In this document: one piece after another, positions 49,463 to 59,564 of the stretch
Numbering within the stretch: position 1 is the first letter of the stretch
Layout of the letters: each line of letters opens with the position of its first letter
Source: Lachnospiraceae bacterium
Lineage (GTDB): Bacteria; Bacillota; Clostridia; Lachnospirales; Lachnospiraceae
NCBI GenBank assembly: GCA_900751995.1
Contig: CAADTP010000026.1
Location: forward strand, 1-60,893
Length of the DNA: 60,893 nucleotides
Direction: 5' to 3'
The notes under the pieces: model-generated
Database searches by the model: none
Seen by the model: only the letters and a program-made list of their open reading frames with translations
What the model was told of the DNA's origin: nothing
Translations under genes and position numbers: made by a program

Positions 49463-50728
49463 TACGATGTTTCGTTCGTATTGCATTCCCCATCCGACCA
49501 TTTGTTTCTTATAATAATATTTGCTTTTCAGACGCAGTGGGCCGACAGCATTCTGAAGAACGGCCTGGCGTTTGTTAAGCTGTGATTTTTTGATACCTTT
49601 TGGAAGAGTCACATAAACCTTTGTCTGATAATAAAACGGATAGGTGTTTCCGTTATTCTTAAGGATATATTTGTCACAAGGGAGTACCTTAAACGGGACT
49701 GGCTCCATGGACACCTTCATATCCACCTTTTCAAAATTTTCAAAACCATAATTAAAAAGAGAAGTGGTATCGCTGTAAGCATTTGCCGCGGAAGTAGAAT
49801 TCAGGATCACGGCTACCAGCGTTATATTTCCTCGTTTGCAGTAGGTGACAAGTGTGTTGCCGGATGCATCCGTGTAGCCTGTTTTTCCGCCACGGACGCC
49901 TTCATAATAATATTCGCCGTTTTTCATCATCTTGTGATGATTGAGCAGCTGGCGGGCTTCCGCAAATTTATTGGTAGGCGGGATCTCGTAATAACGTTTG
50001 GTGCAGTATCGCCGGAAAAGAGGATTCAGCCAGGCGGATTTGGCGATCTTTGCCATGTCGGAGGCTGTGGTGTAATGATTCTCATCCGGAAGACCGTTGG
50101 GATTGTTAAAGTGTGTGTTCTTGCAGCCAAAAAGCTTGGCGCGCCAGTTCATGAGTTCTGCGAATTTCTTTACAGAGCCGGAAACTTCTTCCGCAACGGC
50201 GACAGACATTTCATTAGCGGACTGGAGCATGACAGCCATCAGGGCCTGATCCCTGGTGAATTCTTCACCGGGAGCAGCATAAATACTGGAATCTCCGGCA
50301 GTTACACTGGTGGAAGCGTTCTCAGATACGGTAATGTTTGTCTTAGTATTCAGATTTTCGCAGGCAAGCAGTGTAGTCAGGATCTTCGTGATGCTGGCAG
50401 GGTAGAGCTGTGTGTCCGCATTTTTGGAATAAAGAACGGCTTCTGTATTTACGTCCATAAGGACTGCAGCCTGTGCTTCGATGCCGGGACCTTTGGGCCA
50501 TCCGTCAATGGAATCGGTGTCGGCAGCCTGTGAATAATAGCTGGAGTGAGCAGGCGTGACTGCTGCGGCCTGACCATCAGGAACCGGTGTGGCAGTGACG
50601 ATAGGATCACCATATTCATCGTATCCATAGGCAGCCGCCGCGCAGGGAGCTGCGCCTGTGAGCAGGATCCCTATGCCGAGAATGCCTGCAAAGATCCGGC
50701 GCAAGGATCGTTTTTTCATATTTTTCAT
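49439..50728 (-). CDS. Serine-type D-Ala-D-Ala carboxypeptidase (S11, DacF/PBP5-like)
   Basis: A 429-residue penicillin-binding protein that trims the terminal D-alanine of peptidoglycan peptides. A signal peptide (about 1-33) is followed by a linker rich in Pro/Ala/Ser, the SxxK motif in YPASITKILT (about 112), SxN in SANEMSVA and KTG in GGKTGYTD, then a C-terminal beta domain (about 340-425). I see no clear C-terminal amphipathic membrane anchor. The 3' end overlaps the exonuclease gene by 24 bases, so antisense interplay is possible. Confidence 0.93.
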   Translation of the reverse strand: MKNMKKRSLRRIFAGILGIGILLTGAAPCAAAAYGYDEYGDPIVTATPVPDGQAAAVTPAHSSYYSQAADTDSIDGWPKGPGIEAQAAVLMDVNTEAVLYSKNADTQLYPASITKILTTLLACENLNTKTNITVSENASTSVTAGDSSIYAAPGEEFTRDQALMAVMLQSANEMSVAVAEEVSGSVKKFAELMNWRAKLFGCKNTHFNNPNGLPDENHYTTASDMAKIAKSAWLNPLFRRYCTKRYYEIPPTNKFAEARQLLNHHKMMKNGEYYYEGVRGGKTGYTDASGNTLVTYCKRGNITLVAVILNSTSAANAYSDTTSLFNYGFENFEKVDMKVSMEPVPFKVLPCDKYILKNNGNTYPFYYQTKVYVTLPKGIKKSQLNKRQAVLQNAVGPLRLKSKYYYKKQMVGWGMQYERNIVSDLLLAS

Positions 50729-50990
50729 AACAAGATACCTTTCAGTGATAAATCCGGGCGAGAAGGTTATTATTCATTTGAGGATCAGTAACCGAAAAAA
50801 TCTTGCCCGTTTTGTGATGAGGTGCAGTATTTCATTAATTATAGCATTGTATTAATGAAACGCTGTATTTTTGCCCTCAAGATTCTGTAGTAGTATACCA
50901 CTTTCCTCCCGGAAAAACCACTTGCAGTCTGTGAAAATTCCATTAAGAAGAAGTGAACATACATATAAAAAGAAAAATCCATGAAAACAC
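50729..50990. other. Divergent gap between the carboxypeptidase and T-box operon
   Basis: 262 bases without a gene. It must contain the carboxypeptidase promoter (minus strand). An imperfect dyad CATTAAT/ATTAATG lies around 50832-50856. Nothing else stands out. Confidence 0.4.
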
Positions 50991-51020
50991 TTGACATATG
51001 GATTTTCCCCAACCTATAAT
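50991..51020 (+). promoter_or_regulatory. Promoter of the T-box / ileS / glgP operon
   Basis: TTGACA (50991-50996), an 18-bp spacer and TATAAT (51015-51020), a near-consensus promoter. Confidence 0.85.
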
Positions 51021-51026
51021 AGACAG

Positions 51027-51417
51027 CGTATATAGAAAAAGCTGTGATGGAGACAGTAGGCCATATGGAAAGCTTGTAGCGAACCGGGGATGGTGGGAGC
51101 CCGGGACGAGTAAATATGGCGGAATATCACTCCTGAGCTTCAGTTCCGAAGTTGTCCGGCAACAGCCGGAAGAATATCTGATATACAGATGATCATTAAG
51201 TAAGAACTGACGGATTTCCTCCGTTACAGGGAACATATATCGGCAGATACAAAGAATTGTCCGCCATGAACAGACATGGAACAACAGCCCGCGCCATAAC
51301 ACAGAGCATAAGAACACAGCAGAAGACGCAGGGATCCGGACACAGGCCCGTATAATGTAACAGGTGGTACAGCGAATCAGACTTCGTCCTTTTACAGGAT
51401 GGGGTCTTTTTTTATAA
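51027..51417 (+). promoter_or_regulatory. T-box leader, isoleucine specific
   Basis: A tRNA-sensing leader of about 390 bases. Stem I features include GATGGTGGGAGCCCGGG, and the specifier region GGAATATCACTCC contains the isoleucine codon ATC at 51126-51128. The T-box bulge sequence appears as GGTGGTACAGCGAA (51363-51376). The terminator GACTTCGTCCT/AGGATGGGGTC (51380-51406) is followed by seven T. Uncharged tRNA-Ile would favour read-through into ileS and the next gene. Confidence 0.93.
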
Positions 51418-51519
51418 GTGCCCGAAGTATTGGCACGAACAGGTATCTGTGAAGAAACAATCCGCTGTGGCCTTACAAATGAGGCAGCAGCCAGTAATCA
51501 GACACAGGAGGTAAATATT

Positions 51520-54500
51520 GTGTATCGTAAAGTTGACACGAATCTGAATTTTGTTGACCGTGAAAAAGAAGTCGAGAAATTCTGGAAAGACAACAAGATT
51601 TTCGAAAAGAGTATGGACAGCCGTAAAGAGGGCGAGACATACACATTCTATGACGGACCGCCTACCGCAAATGGTAAGCCACATATCGGACACGTTCTGA
51701 CACGAGTTATCAAGGATATGATCCCGAGATACCGTACAATGAAGGGGTACATGGTTCCGAGAAAAGCAGGATGGGATACTCACGGACTTCCGGTTGAGCT
51801 TGAGGTTGAGAAGAAGCTTGGCCTTGACGGCAAGGAGCAGATCGAGGAGTACGGAATGGAGCCGTTCATTCAGCAGTGTAAGGAGAGCGTATGGAAATAC
51901 AAGGGAATGTGGGAGGATTTCTCATCTACCGTTGGTTTCTGGGCTGACATGGAGCATCCGTATGTAACATACGACAACAATTTCATCGAGTCCGAGTGGT
52001 GGGCGCTGAAAGAGATCTGGGAAAAAGGTCTTCTTTATAAAGGCTTTAAGATCGTTCCTTATTGCCCACGCTGTGGAACTCCGCTTTCCGCACAGGAGGT
52101 TTCTCAGGGCTACAAGACTGTTAAAGAGCGCTCTGCGATCGTACGTTTCAAGGTTGTTGGTGAGGACGCATACTTCCTGGCATGGACAACAACACCATGG
52201 ACACTTCCGTCCAACGTTGCACTTTGTGTAAACCCGGATGAGATCTACTGCAAGGTAAAAGCAGCAGACGGCTATACCTACTACATGGCAGAGGCACTTC
52301 TGGACAAGGTTCTCGGCAAGCTTGCAAAGGATGATGAGCCTGCATATGAGATCCTTGAGAAATATAAAGGAACAGACCTTGAGCGCAGAGAATATGAGCC
52401 GCTTTTTGCATGTGCAGGAGAGGCAGCAGCAAAACAGCACAAAAAAGCTCATTTCGTAACCTGTGACAACTACGTTACCATGAGTGATGGTACCGGTATC
52501 GTTCATATCGCACCTGCATTTGGTGAGGATGACAGCCGTGTCGGACGTGAGTATGACCTTCCGTTCGTACAGTTCGTAGACGGACAGGGTAACATGACCA
52601 AAGAGACACCATACGCAGGTGTATTCGTAAAGAAAGCGGACCCGATGGTTCTCACAGACCTTGACAAAGAGGGCAAGCTTTTTGACGCACCGAAATTCGA
52701 GCATGATTATCCGCACTGCTGGAGATGTGACACACCGCTTATCTACTATGCACGTGAGTCCTGGTTCATCAAGATGACTGCAGTAAAGGATGATCTGATC
52801 CGTAACAACAATACTATCAACTGGATTCCGGAGAGCATCGGTAAGGGACGTTTCGGTGACTGGCTTGAGAATGTTCAGGACTGGGGTATTTCCAGAAACC
52901 GTTACTGGGGAACACCACTGAATATTTGGCAGTGTGAGTGCGGACATATGGAATCCGTAGGAAGCCGTCAGGATCTCTATGAGAAGAGTGGTGACGAGCG
53001 CGCGAAGACCATCGAGCTTCACCGTCCATACATTGATGATATCACCATGAAGTGTCCGGACTGCGGCAAGACCATGCACCGTGTACCGGAGGTAATCGAC
53101 TGCTGGTTCGATTCCGGAGCAATGCCTTTTGCACAGCATCATTATCCATTTGAGAACAAAGACCTGTTCGAGCAGCAGTTCCCGGCAGACTTCATCTCCG
53201 AGGCTGTTGACCAGACAAGAGGATGGTTCTACTCCCTTCTTGCTGAGTCCACACTCCTTTTCAACAAGGCTCCGTATAAGAATGTAATCGTTCTGGGACA
53301 TGTACAGGATGAGAACGGACAGAAGATGAGTAAGTCCAAGGGAAATGCAGTAGATCCGTTTGATGCACTGAACAAATACGGCGCAGATGCAATCCGCTGG
53401 TATTTCTACATCAACAGTGCTCCGTGGCTCCCGAACCGTTTCCATGGCAAGGCAGTTGTAGAGGGACAGAGAAAGTTCATGAGCACTCTGTGGAACACCT
53501 ACGCATTCTTCGTACTGTATGCGAACATTGACAATTTTGATGCAACTAAATATACTTTAAATTACGATAAGCTTCCGGTTATGGATAAATGGCTGCTCAG
53601 CAAGCTGAATACCATGGTGAAGACTGTCGATGCGGATCTTGATTCCTACAAGATTCCGGAGGCTGCAAGAGCACTCCAGGAATTTGTTGACGATATGAGT
53701 AACTGGTATGTAAGAAGAAGCCGTGAGCGTTTCTGGGCAAAGGGCATGGAGCAGGATAAGATCAATGCTTACATGACACTTTACACAGCACTGGTAACAG
53801 TTGCCAAGGCTGCAGCTCCGATGATCCCGTTCATGACTGAGGATATCTACCAGAACCTTGTAAGAAGCATTGATGCAGACGCTCCGGAGAGTATCCATCT
53901 TTGCGATTACCCGGAGGTAAACGAGGCATGGATCGACAAGGATCTTGAGGCAAACATGGAAGAGCTTCTTGAGATCGTTGTTCTCGGACGTGCATGCAGA
54001 AATACCGCAAACATCAAGAACCGTCAGCCGATCGGAACCATGTATGTAAAGGCTGAGAAAGCTATGGATAAATTCTACACAGATATCATCGCAGATGAGC
54101 TTAACGTAAAAGAAGTGAAATTCGCAGATGATGTAGAGTCCTTCATTTCCTACAGCTTCAAGCCGCAGCTTCGTACAGTAGGACCGAAATACGGCAAGCT
54201 TCTGAACGGCATCCGTACCGCACTCTCCGAGATCGACGGAACCGCAGCAATGAAAGAGCTGAGAGATAATGGTGTTCTCGTTCTTGACATTGACGGAAAC
54301 AGAGTCGAGCTTGCAGAGGAAGACTTATTGATCGAAACAGCCCAGAGCGAGGGCTATGTGACAGAGACAGACGGTGAGACATCCGTTGTCCTTGATACAA
54401 ACCTTACACCTGAACTGATCCAGGAGGGCTTTGTCCGCGAGATCATCAGCAAGGTTCAGACCATGCGTAAAGAGGCTGGTTTCGAAGTCATGGACAAGAT

Positions 54501-54684
54501 CATTGTCTATGCAAAAGATAACGATAAGATCATGGATATCATGAAAGCAAACCAGGATGAGATCAAACGTGAAGTACTGGCAGAAAACATTATTCTGGGA
54601 GAAGCAGAGGGTTACACCAAGGAGTGGAACATCAATAAAGAGGCTGTAACACTGGGAGTATCCAAAGTACAGGAGGAAAACTAA
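51520..54684 (+). CDS. ileS: Isoleucyl-tRNA synthetase
   Basis: A 1054-residue class Ia synthetase that charges tRNA-Ile, with an editing domain. HIGH is in GKPHIGHVLTR (about residue 56), KMSKS in GQKMSKSKGN (about 603), with zinc-type CPRCG and CPDCG pairs. The length and the N-terminal form DGPPTANGKPHIGH are those of the longer, eukaryote-like type 2 enzymes, which are often insensitive to mupirocin. I choose GTG 51520, nine bases after AGGAGG; an upstream frame runs back into the T-box terminator and has no start signal. Confidence 0.93.
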   Translation: MYRKVDTNLNFVDREKEVEKFWKDNKIFEKSMDSRKEGETYTFYDGPPTANGKPHIGHVLTRVIKDMIPRYRTMKGYMVPRKAGWDTHGLPVELEVEKKLGLDGKEQIEEYGMEPFIQQCKESVWKYKGMWEDFSSTVGFWADMEHPYVTYDNNFIESEWWALKEIWEKGLLYKGFKIVPYCPRCGTPLSAQEVSQGYKTVKERSAIVRFKVVGEDAYFLAWTTTPWTLPSNVALCVNPDEIYCKVKAADGYTYYMAEALLDKVLGKLAKDDEPAYEILEKYKGTDLERREYEPLFACAGEAAAKQHKKAHFVTCDNYVTMSDGTGIVHIAPAFGEDDSRVGREYDLPFVQFVDGQGNMTKETPYAGVFVKKADPMVLTDLDKEGKLFDAPKFEHDYPHCWRCDTPLIYYARESWFIKMTAVKDDLIRNNNTINWIPESIGKGRFGDWLENVQDWGISRNRYWGTPLNIWQCECGHMESVGSRQDLYEKSGDERAKTIELHRPYIDDITMKCPDCGKTMHRVPEVIDCWFDSGAMPFAQHHYPFENKDLFEQQFPADFISEAVDQTRGWFYSLLAESTLLFNKAPYKNVIVLGHVQDENGQKMSKSKGNAVDPFDALNKYGADAIRWYFYINSAPWLPNRFHGKAVVEGQRKFMSTLWNTYAFFVLYANIDNFDATKYTLNYDKLPVMDKWLLSKLNTMVKTVDADLDSYKIPEAARALQEFVDDMSNWYVRRSRERFWAKGMEQDKINAYMTLYTALVTVAKAAAPMIPFMTEDIYQNLVRSIDADAPESIHLCDYPEVNEAWIDKDLEANMEELLEIVVLGRACRNTANIKNRQPIGTMYVKAEKAMDKFYTDIIADELNVKEVKFADDVESFISYSFKPQLRTVGPKYGKLLNGIRTALSEIDGTAAMKELRDNGVLVLDIDGNRVELAEEDLLIETAQSEGYVTETDGETSVVLDTNLTPELIQEGFVREIISKVQTMRKEAGFEVMDKIIVYAKDNDKIMDIMKANQDEIKREVLAENIILGEAEGYTKEWNINKEAVTLGVSKVQEEN

Positions 54685-57146
54685 TGATTGACAAGCAGTT
54701 TGAGAAAGAGGAATTCAAAAAAAGTGTAAAAGAAAACGTAAAATTCCTTTATCGAAAAACACTGGAAGAGGCTACACAGGAGCAGATCTTTCAGGCTGTA
54801 AGCTACACTGTGAAGGACGTGATCATTGACAACTGGCTCAAGAGCCAGAAGGCGTATGAAAAACAGGATCCGAAGATCGTATATTATATGTCCATGGAGT
54901 TCCTTATGGGCCGTGCCCTTGGAAACAACCTGATCAACCTTGGTGCATACGGCGAGGTTAAGGAGGCTCTTGAGGAGCTTGGACTTGACATTAACTGCAT
55001 CGAAGACCAGGAGCCGGATCCGGCTCTTGGAAACGGTGGACTCGGAAGACTGGCAGCATGCTTCCTGGATTCTCTTGCAACTCTCAACTACTGTGCATAC
55101 GGATGCGGAATCCGTTACCGTTATGGTATGTTCAAGCAGGAGATCCGTGACGGTTATCAGGTAGAGGCACCGGATAACTGGCTGAAGAACGGCTATCCTT
55201 TCGAGCTCCGTCGTCCGGAGTATGCAAAAGAGGTTCATTTCGGCGGATATGTACGCGTTGAGTGGGATCCGGTGAAGAACGAGAATAAATTCATCCATGA
55301 AGGATATCAGGCAGTTAAGGCTGTTCCTTACGATATGCCGATCACAGGTTATAACAACGATGTTGTAAACACACTTCGTATCTGGGATGCAGAGCCGATC
55401 GTAGACTTCAACCTTGACTCTTTTGACAAGGGTGATTATCACAACGCAGTAGAGCAGGAGAACCTTGCACGTACTATCGTTGAGGTACTTTATCCGAATG
55501 ATAACCATATGGCAGGTAAAGAGCTTCGTCTGAAACAGCAGTACTTCTTCGTATCTGCCAGCCTTCAGGCAGCGATTGCCAAATATAAGAAAACACACGA
55601 TGACATTACCAAGCTTCATGAGAAGGTTGTATTCCAGATGAATGATACTCATCCGACAGTTGCAGTTGCAGAGCTGATGCGTATTCTTATCGATGAGGAA
55701 GGTCTTGGCTGGGATCAGGCATGGGATATCACAACAAAATGCTGTGCTTACACCAACCACACCATCATGTCCGAGGCACTTGAGAAATGGCCGATCGAGC
55801 TGTTCTCCAGACTGCTTCCGCGTGTATACCAGATCATCGAGGAGATCAACCGTCGTTTCATTCTTGAGATCCAGCAGAAATATCCTGGAAACTTCGAGAA
55901 AGTTAAGAAGATGGCGATCATCTATGACGGACAGGTTAAGATGGCTCACCTTGCGATCGTTGCAGGCTACTCTGTAAACGGTGTTGCACGCCTTCATACC
56001 GAGATCCTCAAGAATCAGGAGCTGAAGGATTTCTATGAGATGATGCCTGAGAAGTTCAACAACAAAACAAACGGTATCACACAGAGACGTTTCCTTGCTC
56101 ATGGAAACCCGCTTCTGGCTGACTGGGTAACGGACAAGATCGGACCGGACTGGATCACAGATCTTTCCCAGCTTTCCAAGCTTAAAGTTTACGCAGACGA
56201 TGAGAAGGCTCTTCAGGAGTTCATGACCATCAAGTTCAAGAACAAAGAGCGTCTTGCAAAATATATCCTGGAGCACAATGGTGTTGAGGTTGACCCGCAC
56301 TCTATCTTCGATATCCAGGTTAAGAGACTTCATGAGTACAAACGTCAGCTTCTTAACATCCTGCATGTGATCTATCTGTACAACCAGATCAAGGCACATC
56401 CGGAGATGGATTTCTATCCAAGAACATTTATCTTTGGTGCAAAAGCTTCCGCAGCTTACGCACGTGCAAAGAAGATCATCAAGCTGATCAACTGTGTGGC
56501 AGATGTTGTAAACAATGATGCTTCCATCAACGGCAAGCTGAAGGTTGTATTCATCGAGAACTACCGTGTATCCAACGCTGAGATCATTTTTGCGGCAGCA
56601 GATGTTTCCGAGCAGATCTCCACAGCAAGTAAAGAGGCTTCCGGTACAGGTAACATGAAATTCATGCTGAATGGTGCTCCGACACTTGGAACCATGGATG
56701 GTGCTAACGTTGAGATTGTACAGGAGGTTGGCGAGGAGAATGCATTTATCTTCGGTATGAGCTCCGACCAGATCATCAACTATGAGAACAACGGCGGTTA
56801 CGATCCGGACTTCATCTACAACACAGATCCGGAGATCCGTCAGGTACTGATGCAGCTGATCAACGGAACCTTCTCCAGCGATACAGAGATGTTCCGTGAC
56901 ATCTACAATTCACTTCTCGACAAACGCAACATGCCGAGACCTGACCAGTACTTCATCCTTGGCGACTTCCGTTCCTATGCAGAGGCACAGAAGCGTGTTG
57001 AGGAAGCATATAAGGATGAGAAACGCTGGGCTAAGATGGCACTTCTCAATACAGCATGCAGCGGTAAGTTCACATCCGACAGAACTATCCAGGAGTATGT
57101 AGATGATATCTGGCATCTGGATAAGGTTATTGTGAAAGAGAACTAA
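54684..57146 (+). CDS. glgP: Glycogen/maltodextrin phosphorylase
   Basis: An 820-residue GT35 phosphorylase that releases glucose-1-phosphate from glycogen or maltodextrins. The pyridoxal phosphate lysine is in GTGNMKFMLNGA (about residue 659). Other hallmarks are YYMSMEFLMGRALGNNL, DPALGNGGLGRLAACF and NPGNF-like helix regions. The start ATG shares one base with the ileS stop (TAATG), with AGGAGG inside ileS, so the gene is translationally coupled to ileS and under the same isoleucine T-box. Full length. Confidence 0.95.
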   Translation: MIDKQFEKEEFKKSVKENVKFLYRKTLEEATQEQIFQAVSYTVKDVIIDNWLKSQKAYEKQDPKIVYYMSMEFLMGRALGNNLINLGAYGEVKEALEELGLDINCIEDQEPDPALGNGGLGRLAACFLDSLATLNYCAYGCGIRYRYGMFKQEIRDGYQVEAPDNWLKNGYPFELRRPEYAKEVHFGGYVRVEWDPVKNENKFIHEGYQAVKAVPYDMPITGYNNDVVNTLRIWDAEPIVDFNLDSFDKGDYHNAVEQENLARTIVEVLYPNDNHMAGKELRLKQQYFFVSASLQAAIAKYKKTHDDITKLHEKVVFQMNDTHPTVAVAELMRILIDEEGLGWDQAWDITTKCCAYTNHTIMSEALEKWPIELFSRLLPRVYQIIEEINRRFILEIQQKYPGNFEKVKKMAIIYDGQVKMAHLAIVAGYSVNGVARLHTEILKNQELKDFYEMMPEKFNNKTNGITQRRFLAHGNPLLADWVTDKIGPDWITDLSQLSKLKVYADDEKALQEFMTIKFKNKERLAKYILEHNGVEVDPHSIFDIQVKRLHEYKRQLLNILHVIYLYNQIKAHPEMDFYPRTFIFGAKASAAYARAKKIIKLINCVADVVNNDASINGKLKVVFIENYRVSNAEIIFAAADVSEQISTASKEASGTGNMKFMLNGAPTLGTMDGANVEIVQEVGEENAFIFGMSSDQIINYENNGGYDPDFIYNTDPEIRQVLMQLINGTFSSDTEMFRDIYNSLLDKRNMPRPDQYFILGDFRSYAEAQKRVEEAYKDEKRWAKMALLNTACSGKFTSDRTIQEYVDDIWHLDKVIVKEN

Positions 57147-57181
57147 GATATAGAAAGTAATCTGCAAAGTATTACCATAAA

Positions 57182-57250
57182 ATAATTTCCACACAAAAAC
57201 AGGGCGCGTCAGAAGTGGCGACGGCCCTGTTTTTTTTGTGTGGAAATTAT
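57182..57250. terminator. Long inverted repeat terminator between glgP and the HD gene
   Basis: ATAATTTCCACACAAAAAC then AGGGC on the left pair with GCCCTG, eight T and GTGTGGAAATTAT on the right. The stem exceeds 20 bp and has three unpaired T. The minus-strand gene's stop lies within the right arm. Confidence 0.88.
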
Positions 57251-57741
57251 GCCGGATTGATGACGATCCGGTTCCGCCTGGCCAGTGCAATGGCGATATG
57301 GCAGCCTTCCGCGATGGCGCAGGCTTTATCGGCAAAGCTGATGATCCAGGCTTCTCTGTTGCGTGGAAGAGGTCCCAGAGGGAACATATGTGAGAGTATC
57401 GCATCCAGCTCTTTGTCTGTGACATCAAAGTGTGCGGCACTGTTGTCTGCGGCAGCCTTCGGGTGATAAAACGCCTGATGCTCACCGGTCGGTGTCTCCG
57501 CCTTGAAGTCATAGGGACAGAAATCGTGGAGAAGTCCTGCCCTTGCGGCGGCTTTCTCGTCACATCCCAGCTTCCTGGCAATGAACCAGGAGAGGTAAGA
57601 AACATTGATACTGTGCATGAGCCGTGTGGTCCACTGGTGGTGGGTGTACAGGCTCAACTTCAGGAACTCTCTGTTACAGAGGATGTTCTTCACAAGCGCA
57701 TGATATTCCTGTGAGACCTCATCCGACACCGTGATATCCAT
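57247..57741 (-). CDS. HD domain phosphohydrolase
   Basis: A 164-residue metal-dependent phosphohydrolase-like protein. The metal ligands are seen in THHQWTTRLMHSINVS, AGLLHDFCPYD and LSHMFPLG, with FADKACAI near the end. The substrate is unknown; small HD proteins of this kind act on nucleotides. ATG 57741 follows AAGGTGA at the correct spacing, better than the TTG two codons upstream. Confidence 0.85.
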   Translation of the reverse strand: MDITVSDEVSQEYHALVKNILCNREFLKLSLYTHHQWTTRLMHSINVSYLSWFIARKLGCDEKAAARAGLLHDFCPYDFKAETPTGEHQAFYHPKAAADNSAAHFDVTDKELDAILSHMFPLGPLPRNREAWIISFADKACAIAEGCHIAIALARRNRIVINPA

Positions 57742-58027
57742 CGGCAATCACCTTCTTTCTTTTGTTTATAATTTCATTATGACGATTATGGAGAAAAATG
57801 CAATATGGTTTATAGTTTTTTTAGAAATTAGCTTGGACAAATTTATTTGGGATGGGAAATGTCAGCGCGCAGAAGTAAGGAGAATGTTTTTTGGGGGTCT
57901 GTTCTTTGGGAAATTATGGTATAGTAAAGTGAAAACGCTATAACGGTTTTATGGACAGCTATAAGATAGGCTGAAAATAGTTGATTTAGATGGTTGACAT
58001 AATAAAAAGAAGAGGAGCGTAATATAT

Positions 58028-58594
58028 ATGAAACCAGAAAAACTGATCGAAGTACTTTCCGTTGCAGAGCGGTTAAAGGATGCAGTGCGTCATAGTTATA
58101 CTTCCGGTGGCAGGCGGGAGAGCGTTGCAGAGCATTCCTGGAGGATCACGTTGATGGCATATTTTGTCAGTGATGAGTTTCCTGAGGCAGATCTTCTGAA
58201 AATTATGAAAATGTGCCTCATCCATGATCTGGGAGAAGCTTTTACCGGTGATATCCCGGCCTTTGAAAAAACGGATAAGGATTCGAAGAAAGAAGCCGAT
58301 GTGCTGGGAGAATGGGTGAAGACTCTGCCGGAGCCCTTTGATAAAGAAATGGCTGGGCTTTATCAGGAAATGGAAGAGCAGCAGACTCTGGAGGCCAGGA
58401 TCTATAAAGCTCTGGACAAGCTGGAAACCCTGATCCAGCACAATGAATCTGATATTAAAACCTGGATTCCGCTGGAATATGATCTGCAGATGACCTACGG
58501 AAATGAGCAGGTGAAATTCTCAGAATATCTGACGGAGCTTCGCGCAAAGGTTCGGGAAGATAGTGTACAGAAAATTCAGAAAAAAGGTTGTTGA
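58028..58594 (+). CDS. HD domain protein, HDDC2/YfbR-like 5'-nucleotidase
   Basis: A 188-residue HD hydrolase. ESVAEHSWRITLMAYF and CLIHDLGEAFTGDIPAF give the H...HD...D pattern of the YfbR/HDDC2 group, which removes phosphate from deoxynucleoside monophosphates. The C-terminal half is helical and acidic. It is a separate unit after a 286-bp gap in which I find no other gene. GAGGAG lies upstream of the ATG. Confidence 0.88.
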   Translation: MKPEKLIEVLSVAERLKDAVRHSYTSGGRRESVAEHSWRITLMAYFVSDEFPEADLLKIMKMCLIHDLGEAFTGDIPAFEKTDKDSKKEADVLGEWVKTLPEPFDKEMAGLYQEMEEQQTLEARIYKALDKLETLIQHNESDIKTWIPLEYDLQMTYGNEQVKFSEYLTELRAKVREDSVQKIQKKGC

Positions 58595-58663
58595 ATATGA
58601 ATAACTCTTGTATACTAATATGTATGGAATAAGTCCAAAATGCTTATAAAAGGGGGAAAAGTA

Positions 58664-59323
58664 ATGAAAAAAGCAGTAAAGAGATTATTGGTGTTATTTC
58701 TGGCACTTACATTTATCGTGACAGATCTTGCAGTAGCACCGGTCACAGCGCAGGCGGCGGGTACACTCAAATTTCATAAGTCGATCGCTCTTATGAAGGG
58801 TGAGGAAATCGGATATGTAATCATAAACTCTGTCAGCTCTGACAAAGTTCTGGGGCTGAAATCCAGTAATACCAGTGTGGTATCAGTAAAAAAAATGCCG
58901 TTTCTGGATGATTATACCCTTACGCTGAAGGCAAAAAAAACAGGAACTTCTATCATATCCTTCAAAGTAAAAAGAAAGAATGGAAAAACATATTCTTTCA
59001 AATCTAAAGTTACGGTACATAATTATTCAAATCCGTTAAATGTGTGCAAATTCGGAAGAAAAGATTATAAAAAATCCTTTGATAAAAAGACCATGGTCCC
59101 GGTTGCAAAAGGTTATTCCAGAAAGGCAAAAGTATGTATCACTGCAAAGAAGGGCTACAAGATAGTTGCAATATATTACAGTGAACACGGAACCGGAAGA
59201 CAGAGAAAGATCAAAAATGGAAGCACAGTCATTTTGGATGGAGAACATTATCTGCAGATATTGTATAAGAATACCAGCAAAAATTATGTATCATCGGTAT
59301 ATCTGGATGGATATTGGATGTAG
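58664..59323 (+). CDS. Secreted protein with a bacterial Ig-like (Big-2 type) domain
   Basis: 219 residues from ATG 58664, which follows AAAGGGGGA; an ATG 24 bases upstream lacks a ribosome-binding site. A signal peptide (1-32, ending AQAAG) precedes one Ig-like repeat (about 35-115, with SSNTSVVSVKKM and KTGTSIISFKVK, the typical Big-2 spacing). A Lys/Tyr-rich basic C-terminal domain (about 120-219) I do not recognise. No sorting signal, so it is probably released or held by charge. Confidence 0.78.
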   Translation: MKKAVKRLLVLFLALTFIVTDLAVAPVTAQAAGTLKFHKSIALMKGEEIGYVIINSVSSDKVLGLKSSNTSVVSVKKMPFLDDYTLTLKAKKTGTSIISFKVKRKNGKTYSFKSKVTVHNYSNPLNVCKFGRKDYKKSFDKKTMVPVAKGYSRKAKVCITAKKGYKIVAIYYSEHGTGRQRKIKNGSTVILDGEHYLQILYKNTSKNYVSSVYLDGYWM

Positions 59324-59340
59324 TATGTAGAGATGACGAA

Positions 59341-59372
59341 AAAAAAGGAACCGGGAGACCGGTTCCTTTTTT
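59341..59372 (+). terminator. Terminator after the Ig-like protein gene
   Basis: AAAAAAGGAACCGG-GAGA-CCGGTTCCTTTTTT is a perfect stem with a GAGA loop and T-run. Confidence 0.92.
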
Positions 59373-59564
59373 GGTGATTTCAGAACATCTCTGAGTGCTG
59401 GTATTTCAAGGCTTTTTGGAATGTTTTTATTTGCTTTATATTAGCACACTGGGTGATTTTTTAGGAGTATATTTTTTTAAACCAGTAGAAGGAAGAATAT
59501 GATAGCCAGTGCTTCAGTGAATATAGTATAATTATGGCAGAAAAAACGAAAATGGGAGAATCAT

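Noticed and set aside
51922..53445. A 507-codon open frame antisense to ileS
   Set aside because: Complement of a highly expressed gene with biased codons; no start signal and no protein motif.
54681..56399. A 572-codon open frame antisense to glycogen phosphorylase
   Set aside because: It mirrors the codon pattern of glgP, has no ribosome-binding site or recognisable domain, and is rich in Leu/Val/Cys, as expected from reversed coding DNA.
57731..57943. A 70-codon frame between the two HD-domain genes
   Set aside because: No ribosome-binding site, no conserved motif, and it overlaps the promoter area of both genes.
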